Below, piece by piece: positions 10,774 to 23,600 of a stretch of 64,000 nt of DNA; the first letter of the stretch is position 1, and each line of letters opens with the position of its first letter. This DNA is from Jaltomata sinuosa. Its lineage: Eukaryota > Streptophyta > Magnoliopsida > Solanales > Solanaceae. The notes under the pieces were generated by a model that made no database searches, was not told where the DNA came from, and worked only from the letters and a program-made list of their open reading frames with translations. The stretch is from the NCBI GenBank assembly GCA_003996215.1, contig QJPP01000673.1, forward strand, positions 1-64,000, given 5' to 3'. The translations under genes and the position numbers were made by a program.

Positions 10774-13118
10774 ATGAAGAAGTACTTGGGAATCCTGGAG
10801 GAAGTTGCATTAATAGAAGCCATATACCTTGATGAGACTTCAGTGATAAGTACCGTCGTCGAGCCGTGACGTTAAACCAAGCGCTTCTTGGGAGGCAACC
10901 CAAGACTTCTTATTTCTTACTTTTTTGTGCTTTTTGATATTATTTTGTTTGTTGGTTTTTTTCGTTGTGGAGTTGGGAACCAAGCTAAGGAATGTTGGAT
11001 CAATCATCAGGATGTGCGATGCATCATGCATTCGCATATTGCAAAATGCATATCGTACAACATTCCGCATGGTAAAGATAGAATGCTGCCGAGTCTAATG
11101 CCTTGATATGTGATTGGTGTGTAGTTGCATTAGCAGATATGCATGTCGCACACCAGTTTCGCACCATATAACAGAAAACTGGCAGCTAGCTAGATATTTC
11201 AAGCCACTATGCGACCATTGGTGCAAATACACCTCAGAATGCGTATCGCATGCTTTTCACACAAGAAGCAAACAAAATCCTAGTTTGCTTACCCTATGTG
11301 CTTATGCGGCTGATATACGGTCGCACCAGCCTTCGTTCATTTCACATAATCACCCCAGAGAGTACTGTATTTTCCTATTTCCAACATTATCGAGGACAAT
11401 GGTTCATTTGGGTTTGGGGGTGCATTAATGTGAATCGCCTGTTAATAGTAGTTTAGTAATAAACTCTGAGGGTTTTCTTAATACCACAGTTTTTTCCCAA
11501 GGAGCGAAAATAATTTTTTTATTTCTTTAATTCTCTTTATTTTCTTTTGTTTTTGTATTAAACCGAGTTGGTGTTTCCTTATGATAGATTGAGAGGTGAC
11601 TTTCTTAAGGAATAATGCTAAGTTTTAGTTTAATTTGAATCCGTAGTGTGCTTGTCTTGAAATGGACCCACCAAAAAAAATTTCTTGGTAAGACATTTTT
11701 GAAAAGGAAAGGAAAGAAGGAAAATAAATTTTTGAGGAAAGCATTCTCTTGTCGTGACTTGCACACTCTCATTTTGGCTTGATCTATTCACAAACGAGTG
11801 TGTAATGAACTTGGAATAGCTTATCAAAAGTCATTTGTCCCAATAGATCTTGAGACTGGTGTAAAAAGGTCTTGTGGCATGATGCCTTATGTGGTGAGGC
11901 TTTACCTTTATTCTTTTGTATATGTGTCATCTAGAACTTGCCCCGAATATGATTCAAGGTGAAATTCTAGGTGTGACCGAGCTTGTAAAGGAATCTTAGG
12001 CCCTTCTTGATAGCCACTTCACCCAAATGACTTCCCTCAAAATCAATCCTAGTTAACCCCTTTGAGCTTGTGACTGTTCTTTGGCACCTTATGTGACACC
12101 TTAGCCTTTTTGGAACCTCTATCTTGGCACCTGTCCTCCCTAATTGCTCGAAAGTGAAACGTAGTCTAAAAGCCTAAGTTTGGGGGAGGGGGGAGAAATG
12201 ACAAAATAGGCAAAAGCCTAAGTTTGGGGGTGTACGTGATCAATGAGGAGAAGAAAAGGGATGAACTTCAAAGTGCAAGGTAGCACCTTATGTTGAATTG
12301 AAAATTTGCTGCAAAAGTTCAATCCAATGAGTAAAAATAAAAAGAAAAGAATTGGTGCTACCGCATGAAGTTGACAAAAGGAGTTTGAATGATCATGATC
12401 AAAAAAGAGAAGCTTGGGTTGTGTGAGGGAGAAACAAGGTGAAGTCAAAGTTTAAAAATGGGAGCGGTGTTCAAAGCAATTAGAAAGAGCATTAGAGAGG
12501 TATAGTCACTTGAGCCATACGAAATCCCCACCTTAGCCCTAGTCAACATTATAACCTGCAAGTCCTTAGTGATTTTGAGCTTGGACACCCTACATTAGTG
12601 GCTATTTACATGAAGGGCAAGCCTATGGGTCAACATGTGTGCACTTGAATTTCCTTGAGAGAGTGAGAGTCTTCTTGGTTCTCTTATAATCCCTTTTTTG
12701 TGAATTACAAGATTGTGAGAGGGACTCTCTCTTGTGGTGAGTGGCATCATGCACTCAAATTGAATCATGAAGTCTCTATTTCAATTGAGAGGAATGAATA
12801 AGACAAGTTGTGTGGCAAATCTCGAGGCAAACCTTGATGGTTCATGCCAATGACTTGAGAAGATTTGTATCTTGTTTTGAATAACGAAATTCCCTTGATT
12901 TTAAATGAGAAATGAAGTCCTTTAGAAAAGGTTTTGAAATGATCTATTGCCTTGATAATGTGGTGGTACAAATTGAGATAAGCATAATAGTTGAGTCTTT
13001 TGTTTATCATTTTTCTTAGTTTTAGAATAGAGTAGTCTTTAGTGCCTTGATTGAGTTCTAGAGCATAATTCATTTCCTACCTTGTGAGTATCTTGCTTGA
13101 GGACAAGCAATAGTTAAA
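10774..13118 (+). mobile_element. Non-coding 3' internal region of the Athila-type element
   Basis: About 2.3 kb between integrase and polypurine tract holds no convincing frame, and I see no env-like ORF. It has a cluster of GTGCGATGC / TCGCACACC words (10985-11335). The segment from about 11940 (ATTCTAGGTGTGACCGAGC, CACTTCACCCAAATGACTTC, CTAAGTTTGGGGGTGTACGT, GTGCAAGGTAGCACCTTA) is clearly shared with 45430-46560 in element B and, inverted, with 28140-29270 in element A. Conservation of this part in non-autonomous relatives suggests it is needed in cis; that is inference. Confidence 0.75.
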
Positions 13119-13129
13119 GCTTGGGGGTT
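13119..13129 (+). promoter_or_regulatory. Polypurine tract of the Athila-type element
   Basis: GCTTGGGGGTT sits directly before the 3' LTR. Elements A and B have the same context, AAGTTTGGGGGTT. Confidence 0.8.
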
Positions 13130-14384
13130 TGACAAGTCGGTAATCTACTAACTTATTGAGCCTTTACTAGTGAATTATTGCTATGTTTTGATAAGATTTA
13201 GAGGTTCTTATGGCCTTTATTGTTGTCTATGCAGGTACTTGTGATCAAAGATAGGAAACAAGGAAATAGACCAAAAAGAGCCAAAAAGGAGTGAAGTTAA
13301 TTTGCCTGAGTTACTAGACCAGTGAAGAAGGGTGTGCGATACGCACATGATGACGTGCAAACCGCACATCGCGCTGCATACCACCCAAAGGGGCATTTTT
13401 GTCCAAATTTATGTGACATTTTAGGAATGTTTATAAACCAATTTTAGGCACAATTGTAAATAGTTGAGATAGTTCTGAAGAGTTTTGGACAATTCTTAGC
13501 TTTGTGAACAAGTTTTCCTTTCTAAGAATAAGAAGAGGGTTTCTCCCAATTCCTTCTTCCCACTTCTTAGAATCACCATTTGTGTACAAACTGAGCATGG
13601 ATATTGAGAAATTTAGCTTGAATGGAAGGAGAATTGAATTACCCACTTGGTATATCTATTTCCTTATGCATGAGTAGCTAAACCTCTTGTTTAGGGATGT
13701 ATTGATGATGGGTAATTGATAAATGGGTGTGGGTGTTGTTAATTCTTGTTTATAATTGCTTAATTGACATGGGTCTAGTGATTTCACTATATTTTAACTA
13801 TAAAATTGGTGGTTGCAAACATTGATTTTCCTTACTTGGTTATGTTCTTGCTTGAAAGAGGAAATCATAACTTCAGATGTGAAATTGCTAGTAGAAACTT
13901 GTGCTTCTATTTAGATTGAGGCTAGAAATACCTCAAATCTATGAAATCACCCATTTAAAGGTCTAAGCTAGAAATAGCATGACCTCTCTAAGCATTAGCT
14001 TGGTTTTTTATTGCTTAATCAATAGTGCTTGATTTAAGACTTTTGAATATATGGTTGTTGATTTAGAGATGAATAACAATACCTAAGACCAAGGTTACCC
14101 ATGTCGTTTAGCATGCATTTGCATGAATAAGCAATCACCCTTTCCCATGTTCGAGTCCCATTTGACACACATCCCTAGTCGTCCTCTCTCATTGTCTACA
14201 CCCATTTTTACTTATTGCTTTGTTTGGAATTCGAATTGTGACAGATTCCCAATCCCCCCCCCTTTATATTATTGTTGTTAAGCAACCTACTCTCGTGTGA
14301 GGTCTGTTTACAATCATTTATGCTAAGCTCTAAATTCCCTGGGGGATCGACCCCGACACTTGTCGGGTACTACAAATGTGTTTT
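13130..14384 (+). repeat. 3' LTR of the Athila-type element, truncated
   Basis: It starts TGACAAGTCGGTAATC and matches 4766 onward. It lacks about 130 bp in the word cluster compared with the 5' LTR (joins near 13297 and 13305) and stops at AATGTGTTTT (14384), about 58 bp short of the 5' LTR end. The flanking host LTR resumes directly. Confidence 0.85.
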
Positions 14385-15760
14385 CCATGCATTGAGAATG
14401 ATTTCTAGCATGATTTCACCCTATTACATGTTTTCAAGCAAAAATCCATGATTTAGGGTCTTCACCCAACTATGACCAGTTCCTCAAATTCAGTTTCCAT
14501 ATGTTATCTTATGATCATTGTACTTATTTACAAATTTGATTTTACATTATTTTAGAGTTTTATGATGTTATGAATCAAAAACCCTATTTTTAGAATCTAT
14601 AAAGCTATGCATGTTTTGAGCAAGTTCTCCATGATTTTTGCTACAAGCACAATGAATAAGGCACGTTATCAAATACATGATTTTAGTATATGACTTGTAA
14701 CATGAGATGGAGCTTAGGATTACAACTGTATATTCATGATTTGTATGACAACCCAACGTTCCATTAATGCTCATGAATGTTTTTTCAAATGCAAGTTTGT
14801 AAGTAGTATGATGATCCGAGTTTGCCAATATGGTTATGATTATGAACAAGTTTTGACATCTAGATATATCACATATATGTGGGCACTATGATATATATTT
14901 TGGAAATAGTATTTAGCATCGAGTTGGATTGGGTTTAGCGTACCCTTAAGTCCCGGAACTACGTTGTCACTGTAGGTTACCCTTTGTAGCTTATGACAGG
15001 ATCCTTACGTACATGGTTCTAACTTTGGCCGGTTACGACAACCTTTTTCAGTATAGAGCAGCACACTGGACTCCATGGTGCTCAACATGGTTTACTGTCA
15101 GTTATAAGAAACTCCCGCAAGAATGACTTTTAAGCTATTAAGTTATATGATATTCTATTATGAAGTTTGGTTTATTGTTTTATGACTTATGTTAAAATTA
15201 TGATATTTCCTTATAATTTCTTCTATTTATGCATGAACTTCGTTTTAAGCATAATTTCAAGTACATTTTTCATGACATATGCATATCTCTCATACTCAGT
15301 TCATTCTATAGTACTAACACATACCACTTATGCTACATCCTATAATGATGTAGACTCCTTAGCTCATCCCCAGATTCATGGCTAGCAGATCAGCAATACA
15401 TCCAGCTAGCTTGGTGAGTCCTCCTCATCTGAGGACTTAGAGTTTAGCTTTATTTTAGTCTTTTAGTTCTTTTATTCAGTTTTCAGTATTTAGAGTTAGT
15501 TGGGGGCTTGTCCCAATAGCTCTCCAGTAGCAGAGACTTTCAGACATAAAGTCAGATATTCAGCTTAATTCAAAATGTTATTCTTAGACTTATATTTATA
15601 TAACAGATTAAGTTGCTCATTACTTCAGTTAAGTTTCTGCCCTAATATTTATGTTCAGTTTTTAAGTCATGTTAATGCCAAAGAGTTAGCTTGAAATCAC
15701 TTGTGGTCTCGAGTCCCATGTTACGTCCGGGGGGGAGGGTGGTAGGCTCAGGGTATGACA
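14385..15760 (+). mobile_element. 3' LTR of the TGTAACACCC element, second part
   Basis: This continues the LTR that stops at 4765 and ends CTCAGGGTATGACA at 15760, the usual chromovirus-type LTR end. The segment from 15410 on (CTTGGTGAGTCCTCCTCA, GTTGGGGGCTTGTCCC) fits the R-U5 region of such LTRs. No primer site follows, as expected for a 3' LTR. No coding sequence is seen. Confidence 0.65.
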
Positions 15761-17420
15761 ACCTAGATCACCTTGCTTGGTTTAAACGTGAATATCAACT
15801 TTTTCCATATGTTTATTCTGCTCATAGGAATATAGAACTAGAATTGCATGTAAATATGAGATTAGAGGTTTGGAAAACCAAAATCATACAATTAACCCTA
15901 GAATCAACAACTAGGTAAACAAGCAAGCAAATTTAAGCGGACACTATTCATGAATGCAAAATAATGTTGTAACCCCAGGATTCTCTCGAAACTTGGAACA
16001 ACAACCATTATTTACTCACTTTGATTTTTCTTAAATTGCATTTAGTTACTACAAAACTATAAACTTTTCTTGATTGCTTTTGCACTTATTTAATTTTATG
16101 GTATTAGAATTGATTAGAACATTTGCAATGTCACAAGTCCATTAGATATGATATCTGGGCTAACCAGTCTATATTACTTGGATGACCATGTACACTTGCA
16201 TGTGAGTTCGATGTCGCTACCAGTTGGCCACTTCAGTTGATGAGGAGTTTTCCTTGCATCACCTGCTCCTCTTATATTCTCCTCATCTGGCTTAAGGAGG
16301 GATTATTAAATTGATTAGTCATAGTAGGAAGTCTCTTCTTGGTAATATAGAAGATCCCAGATATTAAGGTTGGGCCAACTGATTCATCATGGTGGCCCTT
16401 CATAACTTGTCTAAGGGTCTCCATCCTGTGACTTGGAATTCCAATCGTAAGTGGCTCCAGGCTTTTCCCCTTTATCCTTCTGTTTCTTATTTAATTTCTG
16501 ACTGTCACTTTTTCTATGCAGCTTCCAGATGGTTTCCTCCTGCGGGAATGTCTCTTATTTGCTTAGCTGACAATCTCTGCTTATGGGTCTATAAAATTTT
16601 GAGTGCTTCTACCATTAATGAGCAATTGTTGGCAAGATTTTCCAACCATTTTAACTAGAAAGCCAAGAATATTTGTGAGTCCAATGTACTATGCTTAGGT
16701 TTGCTTCTTGTTCTTGTTTGCCTCCTATTTCCTTCTCTTTGCAGGTTTGTCCTCTGACCCTGTGATCTTGTCACCTCGGTTTGTTTCTATAAACTTGGTT
16801 GGCCGAGAGCTAGCAGAGGTTTGCACATACTCGCAGGTGCCGCTAGTGGCCTTTCTTGCTTGGTCGTGGTTACCCTTGTCAAAAGAAGAAGGACCAAAAG
16901 ACTCAAGTCCTCTAAGAAGAGGTCTAATTTTTAGGGTATTGATGATGTCGAGAGGATGGGAGTCAGTTCATTAGAGGTTGACTCTGAAGTTGCTAGCTTA
17001 TTCTAGAGCTAGAGATGTCCGAGATATTGGGTGACAATGTTTATGCCCCTGGGGTGCCTGCAATTTTGAGGCCCCTTACTGCTTCTAGGGATAAATATTA
17101 CAGTGGCCCTCTGGTTTATCCAAGGATCCCTTTGTGTCCATGGACTTTGATCGCCCATGCCTCATCACCACCGAGGGCGCATCCACTGGTATCTCCTCCA
17201 ACTCATCAAGCTATATTTGGCACTCTACTTGGTCTGCCAGCGAATGTGATATAGTATCAGACTGCTCTCTTACAGATTACTGATGAGGTCAACCTAACAT
17301 TGAGACCGATGGGAATGGTCAACTACTTGAACTTCGGGGTCTCTGATAGGGATCATTGAAAAATGGATGCGTTTTTAACAGAGAGCTTGTTCAATAATTA
17401 TGGTCATTCAACAACTCGGG
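15761..17420 (+). other. Unassigned stretch between two LTRs
   Basis: About 1.7 kb separate the end of one LTR and the start of the next. Three short frames lie in a row on the plus strand: 16389-16658 (89 aa), 16708-16974 (88 aa) and 17015-17254 (79 aa). The first has a tryptophan-rich run (HPVTWNSNRKWLQAFPLYP). Pyrimidine-rich tracts ending in CTATGCAG (near 16520) and CTTTGCAG (near 16743) look like splice acceptors. I recognise no family. It could be a decayed gene fragment or the internal part of an old element. Confidence 0.3.
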
Positions 17421-18039
17421 TGTAATGACCCTCTAGGTTATTTTATGTTTTTCATTCTTTTTATGTATTTCGAGCTTTCCTACAGTGGCTACAAGTTATT
17501 TATGACTTGCTGGGACTGACGGTTTGGTGCCCAGGACGTTCGTTAGGTCGTTATGACAATTTTCCTGTTTTAGAACTTGAACATAAAAAATCTTTGACTT
17601 TGGTCAACACTCTTAGAAATTGTGCTTGGAATCAAATTCTAACCGTTTTATTAGCTCTCGAATGGGGATTTTGGTCTAGCTAGACCCTTGGTCGTGGTCT
17701 GGGAGTTTTTGGTTGGTTTCTCTGTTTTTAGGCTAGTTAGGCATGTAGGGTTGACTTTGGTCAACATTCGGAGAAGACAACCTCATATGGAATTTCTGTC
17801 AGCACTGTTATCTCCGGAATGTTGACTTTGGACTAGAGGGACCATTGGTTCAGGTCCCAAGGCTTCCGAACTTAATTTTGACCCTGGCTCCATTTTAGTT
17901 TTGGTTGGCATAAAGGTTAGTTTTAGGTGCGGGGCCCAGTTTTTGTTAAATTGACTCCCGTTGAGATTTTTATTGATTCTGTTGAGTCTGGAGTACCATT
18001 TGTAGTTGAATAGCTCTGCTTATTTGTGTTTGCGAGACC

Positions 18040-18300
18040 CCGGATGCGTTCTGGGGGCCCATAATTTGAAATTTACCTTAGCTAGTCTGCTGCCTGCAGC
18101 TGGTTGCTGGTGTGACACTAGGGCATTGCCTGGGCCACAGCTGCACACACGCGCCTGCATACCATCCAGCACTGGCATGCCATCACCTCTGCTCCTACCT
18201 TCTTGCCTCAGCGCCAGCGCATCTGCGGGTGCCTGGGCATTGTGGCACCAGCGTTCCTGCGCCCGCCTGGCCGCCCTTGCGCCTAGGCGTGGCAGCTTAA
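18040..18300. repeat. GC-rich word block inside the LTR of F
   Basis: The block is far richer in G and C than its surroundings and repeats short words such as GCGCCTGC, GGGCATTGCCTGGG, TGCCTGGGCATTGTGG and CAGCGCCAGCGCATCTGCGG. It lies 620-880 bp into the LTR. The matching part of the 3' LTR (25415-25547) has a shortened version. Confidence 0.6.
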
Positions 18301-19453
18301 GTAGCTGGCCAGCCTTCTTTTTCCCATTCACTTTCTTATTTCCCTAAAATGATTTCTCCATTTCTATTGAACCCAAAATCTCCATTTTCACCCTTGTTCA
18401 TTCCAACAGCTTGGAGGCAAATATATTTCCGGTTCATGATCGTTGTTGGCTCTAATTTGGTAAGTTTCCGCTTCTAAATTCCTCTTCTTCTCTATTTCAT
18501 TTGAAAGTTTCCCCAAAGAAATTTTCTACCATTTTCTTGAGCTTTAAGCTCCAATTTCTTGTGGGCTGATTCCAGACCATTGGGGTGGATAATTCTTGGT
18601 CCGTGCGATTTCCCAACTTCTATTGGGAAGATTTCTTTGTTAAATTCCGTTATTCTTTCTTTAAAATTCTCCTTGAACTAGTAGGACTTCGGAGCTATTT
18701 TGGGCCCCAAAATGAGTGGCATTCGCGCTCAACTTTTGGGCATGGGTTCCTTAACCCGTTGCAAACATAATTGTGAAATTTGTTCCTATTTCATTGCACC
18801 GGCCCCAATGGTAATTTTTTGACTTGATTTTCCATATAGTATTATGGATTTCATTTTTCTTGTCTTGACACCAGGAATGTGTCTATGATAGCGTGATAGC
18901 TTTTTGAGGATGTTCAAAAGGGAAAGGCACATGATTAACGATTTGTCCCCGAGGTAGGTTACGATTTACTTTCCTAGACTGAGATTTGTTAGACTTTACA
19001 TCATATATATTATTGGAATGTTTGATTGGATCGTAGGGTAGTATTAGGCTTTAATCTTGTGACTCATAATAAATTGTCCATTTCGGATATTAGATAAAAT
19101 TATTACTGTTATCCTTAGTCTAGGAGATCGTAGTATTGTTGTGGCTAGCATAAAATCCTTAGTATGCTTTTAGGAGGTTTTAGAGGTAGAGTAGATGCTT
19201 TAGTTGTTTTCATAGTTATTTTCTATTTTTTCCACTTTATTTTACCGTTGTGCAACTGTGGGCTCGAGGCCATAACTTGGATTGGACGGAGTTCCATGTC
19301 AGCTCTCTTGGTTGAAGGCTGTTTTACCCTATTTTTCCTTGTTTCATTCTATATTCTCTGAATGTGGAAATTTCATGCTCATATTGCATTCACATGCCTA
19401 GCCGTACTGAAAAGAAAGATTTTTTTGAGGTTTCTAGTTCAAACTTGAGATAT

Positions 19454-19731
19454 ACTATGGTTATCATGATTTTTGGATTTTAAAGGAGTTATCTTGGGTT
19501 TTATTTCTGATTTTTGAAGGAAAGGAAAAGTACTACTTCTATGCCGGTCCGAGGGGTATTTTCAGACCTTTTCTCCATTTACTTTTCTGTTGACTATGGT
19601 TATCATGATTTTTGGATTTTAAAGGAGTTATCTTGGGTTTTATTTCTGATTTTTGAAGGAAAGGAAAAGTACTACTTCTATGCCGGTCCGAGGGGTATTT
19701 TCGGACCTTTTCTCCATTTACTTTTCTGTTG
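19454..19731. repeat. 139-bp tandem duplication, near-identical
   Basis: Two adjacent copies of 139 bp start with ACTATGGTTATCATGATT at 19454 and 19593. I saw only about one difference (TTTTCAGACC versus TTTTCGGACC), so the duplication is much younger than the LTR around it. Confidence 0.9.
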
Positions 19732-19930
19732 ATGTGTCCGATGATCGATTCCGGGTGCCTCAATATGATATTCTGGGTTTTACTTTCTACGCATATGTTG
19801 ATGAGTTTGATGTTAAATTCTAGGCACCCAATGCGATATTCCAGGTTTTACTTTCTATGCATATGTTGATGAGTCCGATGTTAAATTCCGGGTGCCTGAT
19901 GCATTATTCTGGGTTTTACTATTATACATA
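19731..19930. repeat. Tandem repeat, period 68 bp, about 3 copies
   Basis: The phrase ATATTCTGGGTTTTACTTTC starts near 19768 and recurs 68 and 136 bp on. Each unit also has TGATGAGTCCGATGTTAAAT and CCGGGTGCCT. Copies are diverged. It follows directly on the 139-bp duplication. Confidence 0.85.
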
Positions 19931-20638
19931 TATGCATCACATCATCATGCCTCATTGCATTGCATTATGTTAGAGTGTACTTTGATTGTCTGCTGCCTTG
20001 GTTTTACTTTTTGGTTGTTACCTCCTTGTCTATTATCCCAGATAGTTATGTTTTCAGTTCTATAACTATATTTAGGTGGATCTCTGTGGTTAGCTTACTT
20101 TCCTTTAAATTATATTATATATTGTCTTTCTGTGCTCAATCGGACTATGATGCTTACTGGGCACCCATTTTTTTGGTATTCATACTACACTCTGCATCTT
20201 TTTCTGATGCAACACCGAGTACGATCCACCCCCATTGATCCCCCTATTCATTCAAGGCTAGCTGCTTTTCAAATCGTGGTAAGCTCTCGGTGTTTTGGAG
20301 ACTATTAATGCTTTCCTTCTACATTTCAATCTATACTTTGTATTTTGGATAGAGGGAGTCTGTTGTATAGCTACTCTGTACTTTAGATGCTCTTGTACCA
20401 TTGACACAAGGTCTGGGTTGGTTCTTGTGTATATTTTGTTTTCTTGGTCACTTTAGGGCCATTTATGTATATTTAGTACAGTTGGTATGTATCTATGCTA
20501 TTGGCCCTATTTTCTTTATATATCTCTTCCGCTTTTCTTATTTAAACTGCTTTATTTATCTTCTGCATGGTTGGGTTGGCTTGCCTACTGGAGGTTTATG
20601 TAGGCGCCATCATGGCCTAGTTTTGAGTCATGACAGAG

Positions 20639-20651
20639 TGGTATCAGAGCT
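20639..20651 (+). promoter_or_regulatory. Primer-binding site of F, tRNA-iMet type
   Basis: TGGTATCAGAGCT follows the LTR end. It is complementary to the 3' end of plant initiator methionine tRNA, the usual primer of chromovirus and copia elements. Confidence 0.9.
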
Positions 20652-23600
20652 CTACATTCATCGGTCTCACTAGTATAAGAGCAAGTGTCTAGTAGAGTCT
20701 CACAGATCGGTACAATGACATCCATATCCTATCTGCGGGAGGCTACAGGATATTATTAGGAAAAGTTCCCTATTCTTGTCTCCTTATCATGCGTTCCTGA
20801 ATCTATCGACTTCTAAACTTCATTTGTTTCATTCCTTCTCAGATGCCTAGGATGAGTACGATAGCGGGTGACAACGAGGCTTCTACGCCTGTCGCTTTAG
20901 TGTTTCCTCTAGCTCCAGGATGTCAGAATTACAACTTACCACATCAGCTAAGGGGGTTTGGGGCCAACCCAACTTCCGATGGGATTTATGGCTACCCCAT
21001 ATCTTCAGGACACCGTGGCTGGGACTCCAAGCCTTTTGGTGGGTGTATTTATCTCTCGAGTAGTGGCAGCACCCAGTTCTTTGAGTGGTACTTTGGCTAG
21101 ATTTAAGGTTACAGTTTTTCCTACCTTAGACCTTGCGTATATAGGCTATAATTGTATAAATTAGCATCCTTGGGTTGGGTGTTCTAGGTTGGCACCCCAG
21201 ACCTTGTCTGTTTCTTCCAGCCATCTTATCTATTACATTGGTTATAATATTTGATCTAATGTTGTAATATTACCCTTATGGCCCATTGTGGCCTTTGTAT
21301 ATGCCTTTGGACCATAGATGGTGGAATATTTGGGAATGTTCGTGAGTCCTAGACATCGAGTTATGATTCTAGGTTAGTTATCTATGTTGTAGAGCTGATT
21401 GTGCATGTGCAGGACCGACAGATTGATTGTGATCCATTGGGCTATTATTTGTCTGCGATCATATCATTCATGCAAAGGATTTTTTGCATATTTTACTACT
21501 GTTTTGGCTATGGGCCTACTATAAATGGTTTTCTAAATCTTGCATGTCCCCAAGGGCCTATTTTTGGTAAAATGATTATAAGAAGGGATTTGGAACTAAC
21601 TTTATGGATCTTCTTGGAGAAAAAGGGATCTTATGATGATTTTATCACCGATTTACATAGTGATACTAGGCTCTACTATGCCATAGTGCTAGATATATTT
21701 TTATTACTGATTTAGTCCCAATACACTTCAGGCACCCTATATCAGGGTTTGAGGTTATGATTTACTGATTTAGACCCAGATAGACTTTGGGTAGTCACAT
21801 TTGAGTTTCCGTAATTTTTGTATGTGGTCACATAAGCCTGCATAGATCTTGCCAATCCAGACTAGGGGCCACAAGTTGCGAATGTCGGGGGAGGTACATA
21901 CAACACTACTGTCACACCTACTTTCCTTATATTATTTTTATTATGTTCGGATCTACCCTTGTTTGCTATTTGCTCAATGTACGCTCTAGTGGTATTGGAT
22001 GCCGGAGGTTTTTTTTCACTTGTAAATGTTCCTCGGGTGCAGGGGAATCTGTTAGGACTGTAGGTAGATTAGCTTATGCTATCTTATTATAGTGCTGGTT
22101 AGAGGCCTTTCGATCAATGGTGGATTTACTTATTCCATCCTATGGTAGTACTTGTGAGTTTAGTGTTTATGTGTGTGATTTCTCGGTAGTTGAATTCTTT
22201 AGTAGTGAATGGGGTGGTTGACTTTAGGAGGTGACTTCCTGGGGTGTGTTGACTCTTGGTTAGGTCTTGTTTGCTAAATTTTTGGTTTTTGCTGTGGTTC
22301 TAGAATTAGTTTGAGTAATTCAATTTCTAGCAGTCTGGGTAGTTGTTGCCTAGTCCATATCTAGGGTATGCCTTGAACCTTTCAGTTAGGGTGGTGTGGT
22401 ACCGGTAGCTTTGTGTCAGAGAAGGTTGTTTTATCTTAAGGAGCGTGGTGTTGGTTAAGCAAATGGGTATTGGTTGGCTTTGATTTTCTTGGGAGGTTAG
22501 GATTGACTTTCTTAAATTGTTTGGTTTAGGAATTTGGCAGGTATATGGGTCATTTTCATGGTTTTCCTCAGTTTCCAGTTTGGTTGAGTTTAGACTATAG
22601 CATTGTGGTTGAGTTACATTCAGCTTATTCTTGTTCCGCCTTATTGAATGTCGCTAGTAGAGTTGTGAGAGCTAAGGGAACAACTCCAAGATCTTTTGAG
22701 AAAGAGTTGGTCAGGTTCGGTGTATCTTAGGGAAGGGTACTGTGGGTTTGAGAAAGGAGGGAGATGACTCCTTATTATTAGGTTTTGGTTACTAGTAGCT
22801 GACTGAGGTGACAACTGAGGGTATGCCTTGGTTTGTGTATTGATGACTTGATTCGACCACTACATAGTGCAGTGGCATTGCCCTTAGGTAAATTTGAGGG
22901 CAGGATTCCTTCTAGTAGCGATCGAGGTGGTAGGCTTTTTTAGTACTACCTTTGGGGGATTTTTGCATCAGTGGTGATGACCTTGTATTATATTCCTTGG
23001 AGGACCCAAGTCTCAGCAGCATATATGGATTGGCCAAACTATATATTCAGAGCTTTGTTTGGCTCCAGTTACTATAGTGTTCATCGGTGGCATGTGAGTC
23101 TACTCAGGGATTCGTCAGAAGCATTGATTGGTAGTTGGAGTTGGGTTTCAAAATCATGGGCTCGGAGGTTACTTTGGGTGATTCGTGGAAAGTTCTCTTC
23201 GGTTGCAGCTTCTTTGAGCTGAAAGGCAGTAAGTGCGGATAACTTAGCTTCTCTATGTTAGTTTTGGAGTGGCCGTTGGCCTTGGACATCCAGTCCTTAG
23301 CTAACCATATGGTTGGGTTGGACTTGCCAGATCCTGGTGGTGTTCATGCCAGTAGGGAGATCCATCCTACCTTGGTTGGACAAATTCAGTGGCATCAGTT
23401 TGAGGATCAATGTTTGTAGGGTATATGTGATCAAATTGTGCGGGTTAGGACCTGTAGAGCTACTTCTGATGGTACTTTGAGATCGATGGTTGCCTTTGTG
23501 TCCCGAGAGTTGGAAGTTTGAATTAGTTGTTTCTCTAAGAGGTCATCTATTGCATGGGATTCCAGCGTTGATTAGGCTATGCCCGTGTGGTCCAGGAGTT

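Larger units (their letters stand above)
4766..14384 (+). mobile_element. Athila-type LTR retrotransposon, decayed, nested in an LTR
   Basis: The element has a 5' LTR (4766-6211), a tRNA-Asp-type primer site, gag, protease, reverse transcriptase, RNase H and integrase in the gypsy order, a long non-coding 3' stretch, a polypurine tract and a truncated 3' LTR (13130-14384). It splits another LTR between 4765 and 14385. Because the last 58 or so bases of the 3' LTR are missing, no target duplication can be read. Coding frames carry several stops and frameshifts and lost catalytic residues, so this copy cannot move by itself. The LTR ends TGATAAG...TTATCA are shared with elements A and B. Confidence 0.88.
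17421..20635 (+). repeat. 5' LTR of gypsy element F (3.2 kb)
   Basis: It starts TGTAATGACCCTCTAGG and ends TTTTGAGTCATGACA, with a primer site four bases later. The first 800 bp match 24746-25547. It contains a GC-rich word block (18040-18300), a 139-bp tandem duplication (19454-19731) and a 68-bp tandem array (19731-19930). Open frames here, including 18006-18347 and its mirror, come from the GC-rich block and are not genes. Confidence 0.85.

Noticed and set aside
10774..13118. Possible env-like gene downstream of the Athila integrase
   Set aside because: Some Athila elements have such a frame, but here no frame longer than about 100 codons exists and none shows a signal peptide with membrane segments in a fitting order.
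18006..18347. 113-aa frame and its 103-aa mirror on the other strand
   Set aside because: Both are open because the LTR block is GC-rich and poor in stop codons; there is no family resemblance and the 3' LTR copy does not keep the frame.
20639..20651. tRNA-like sequences at the primer sites
   Set aside because: Only 13-18 bases match the tRNA 3' end; these are primer-binding sites and no tRNA gene surrounds them.
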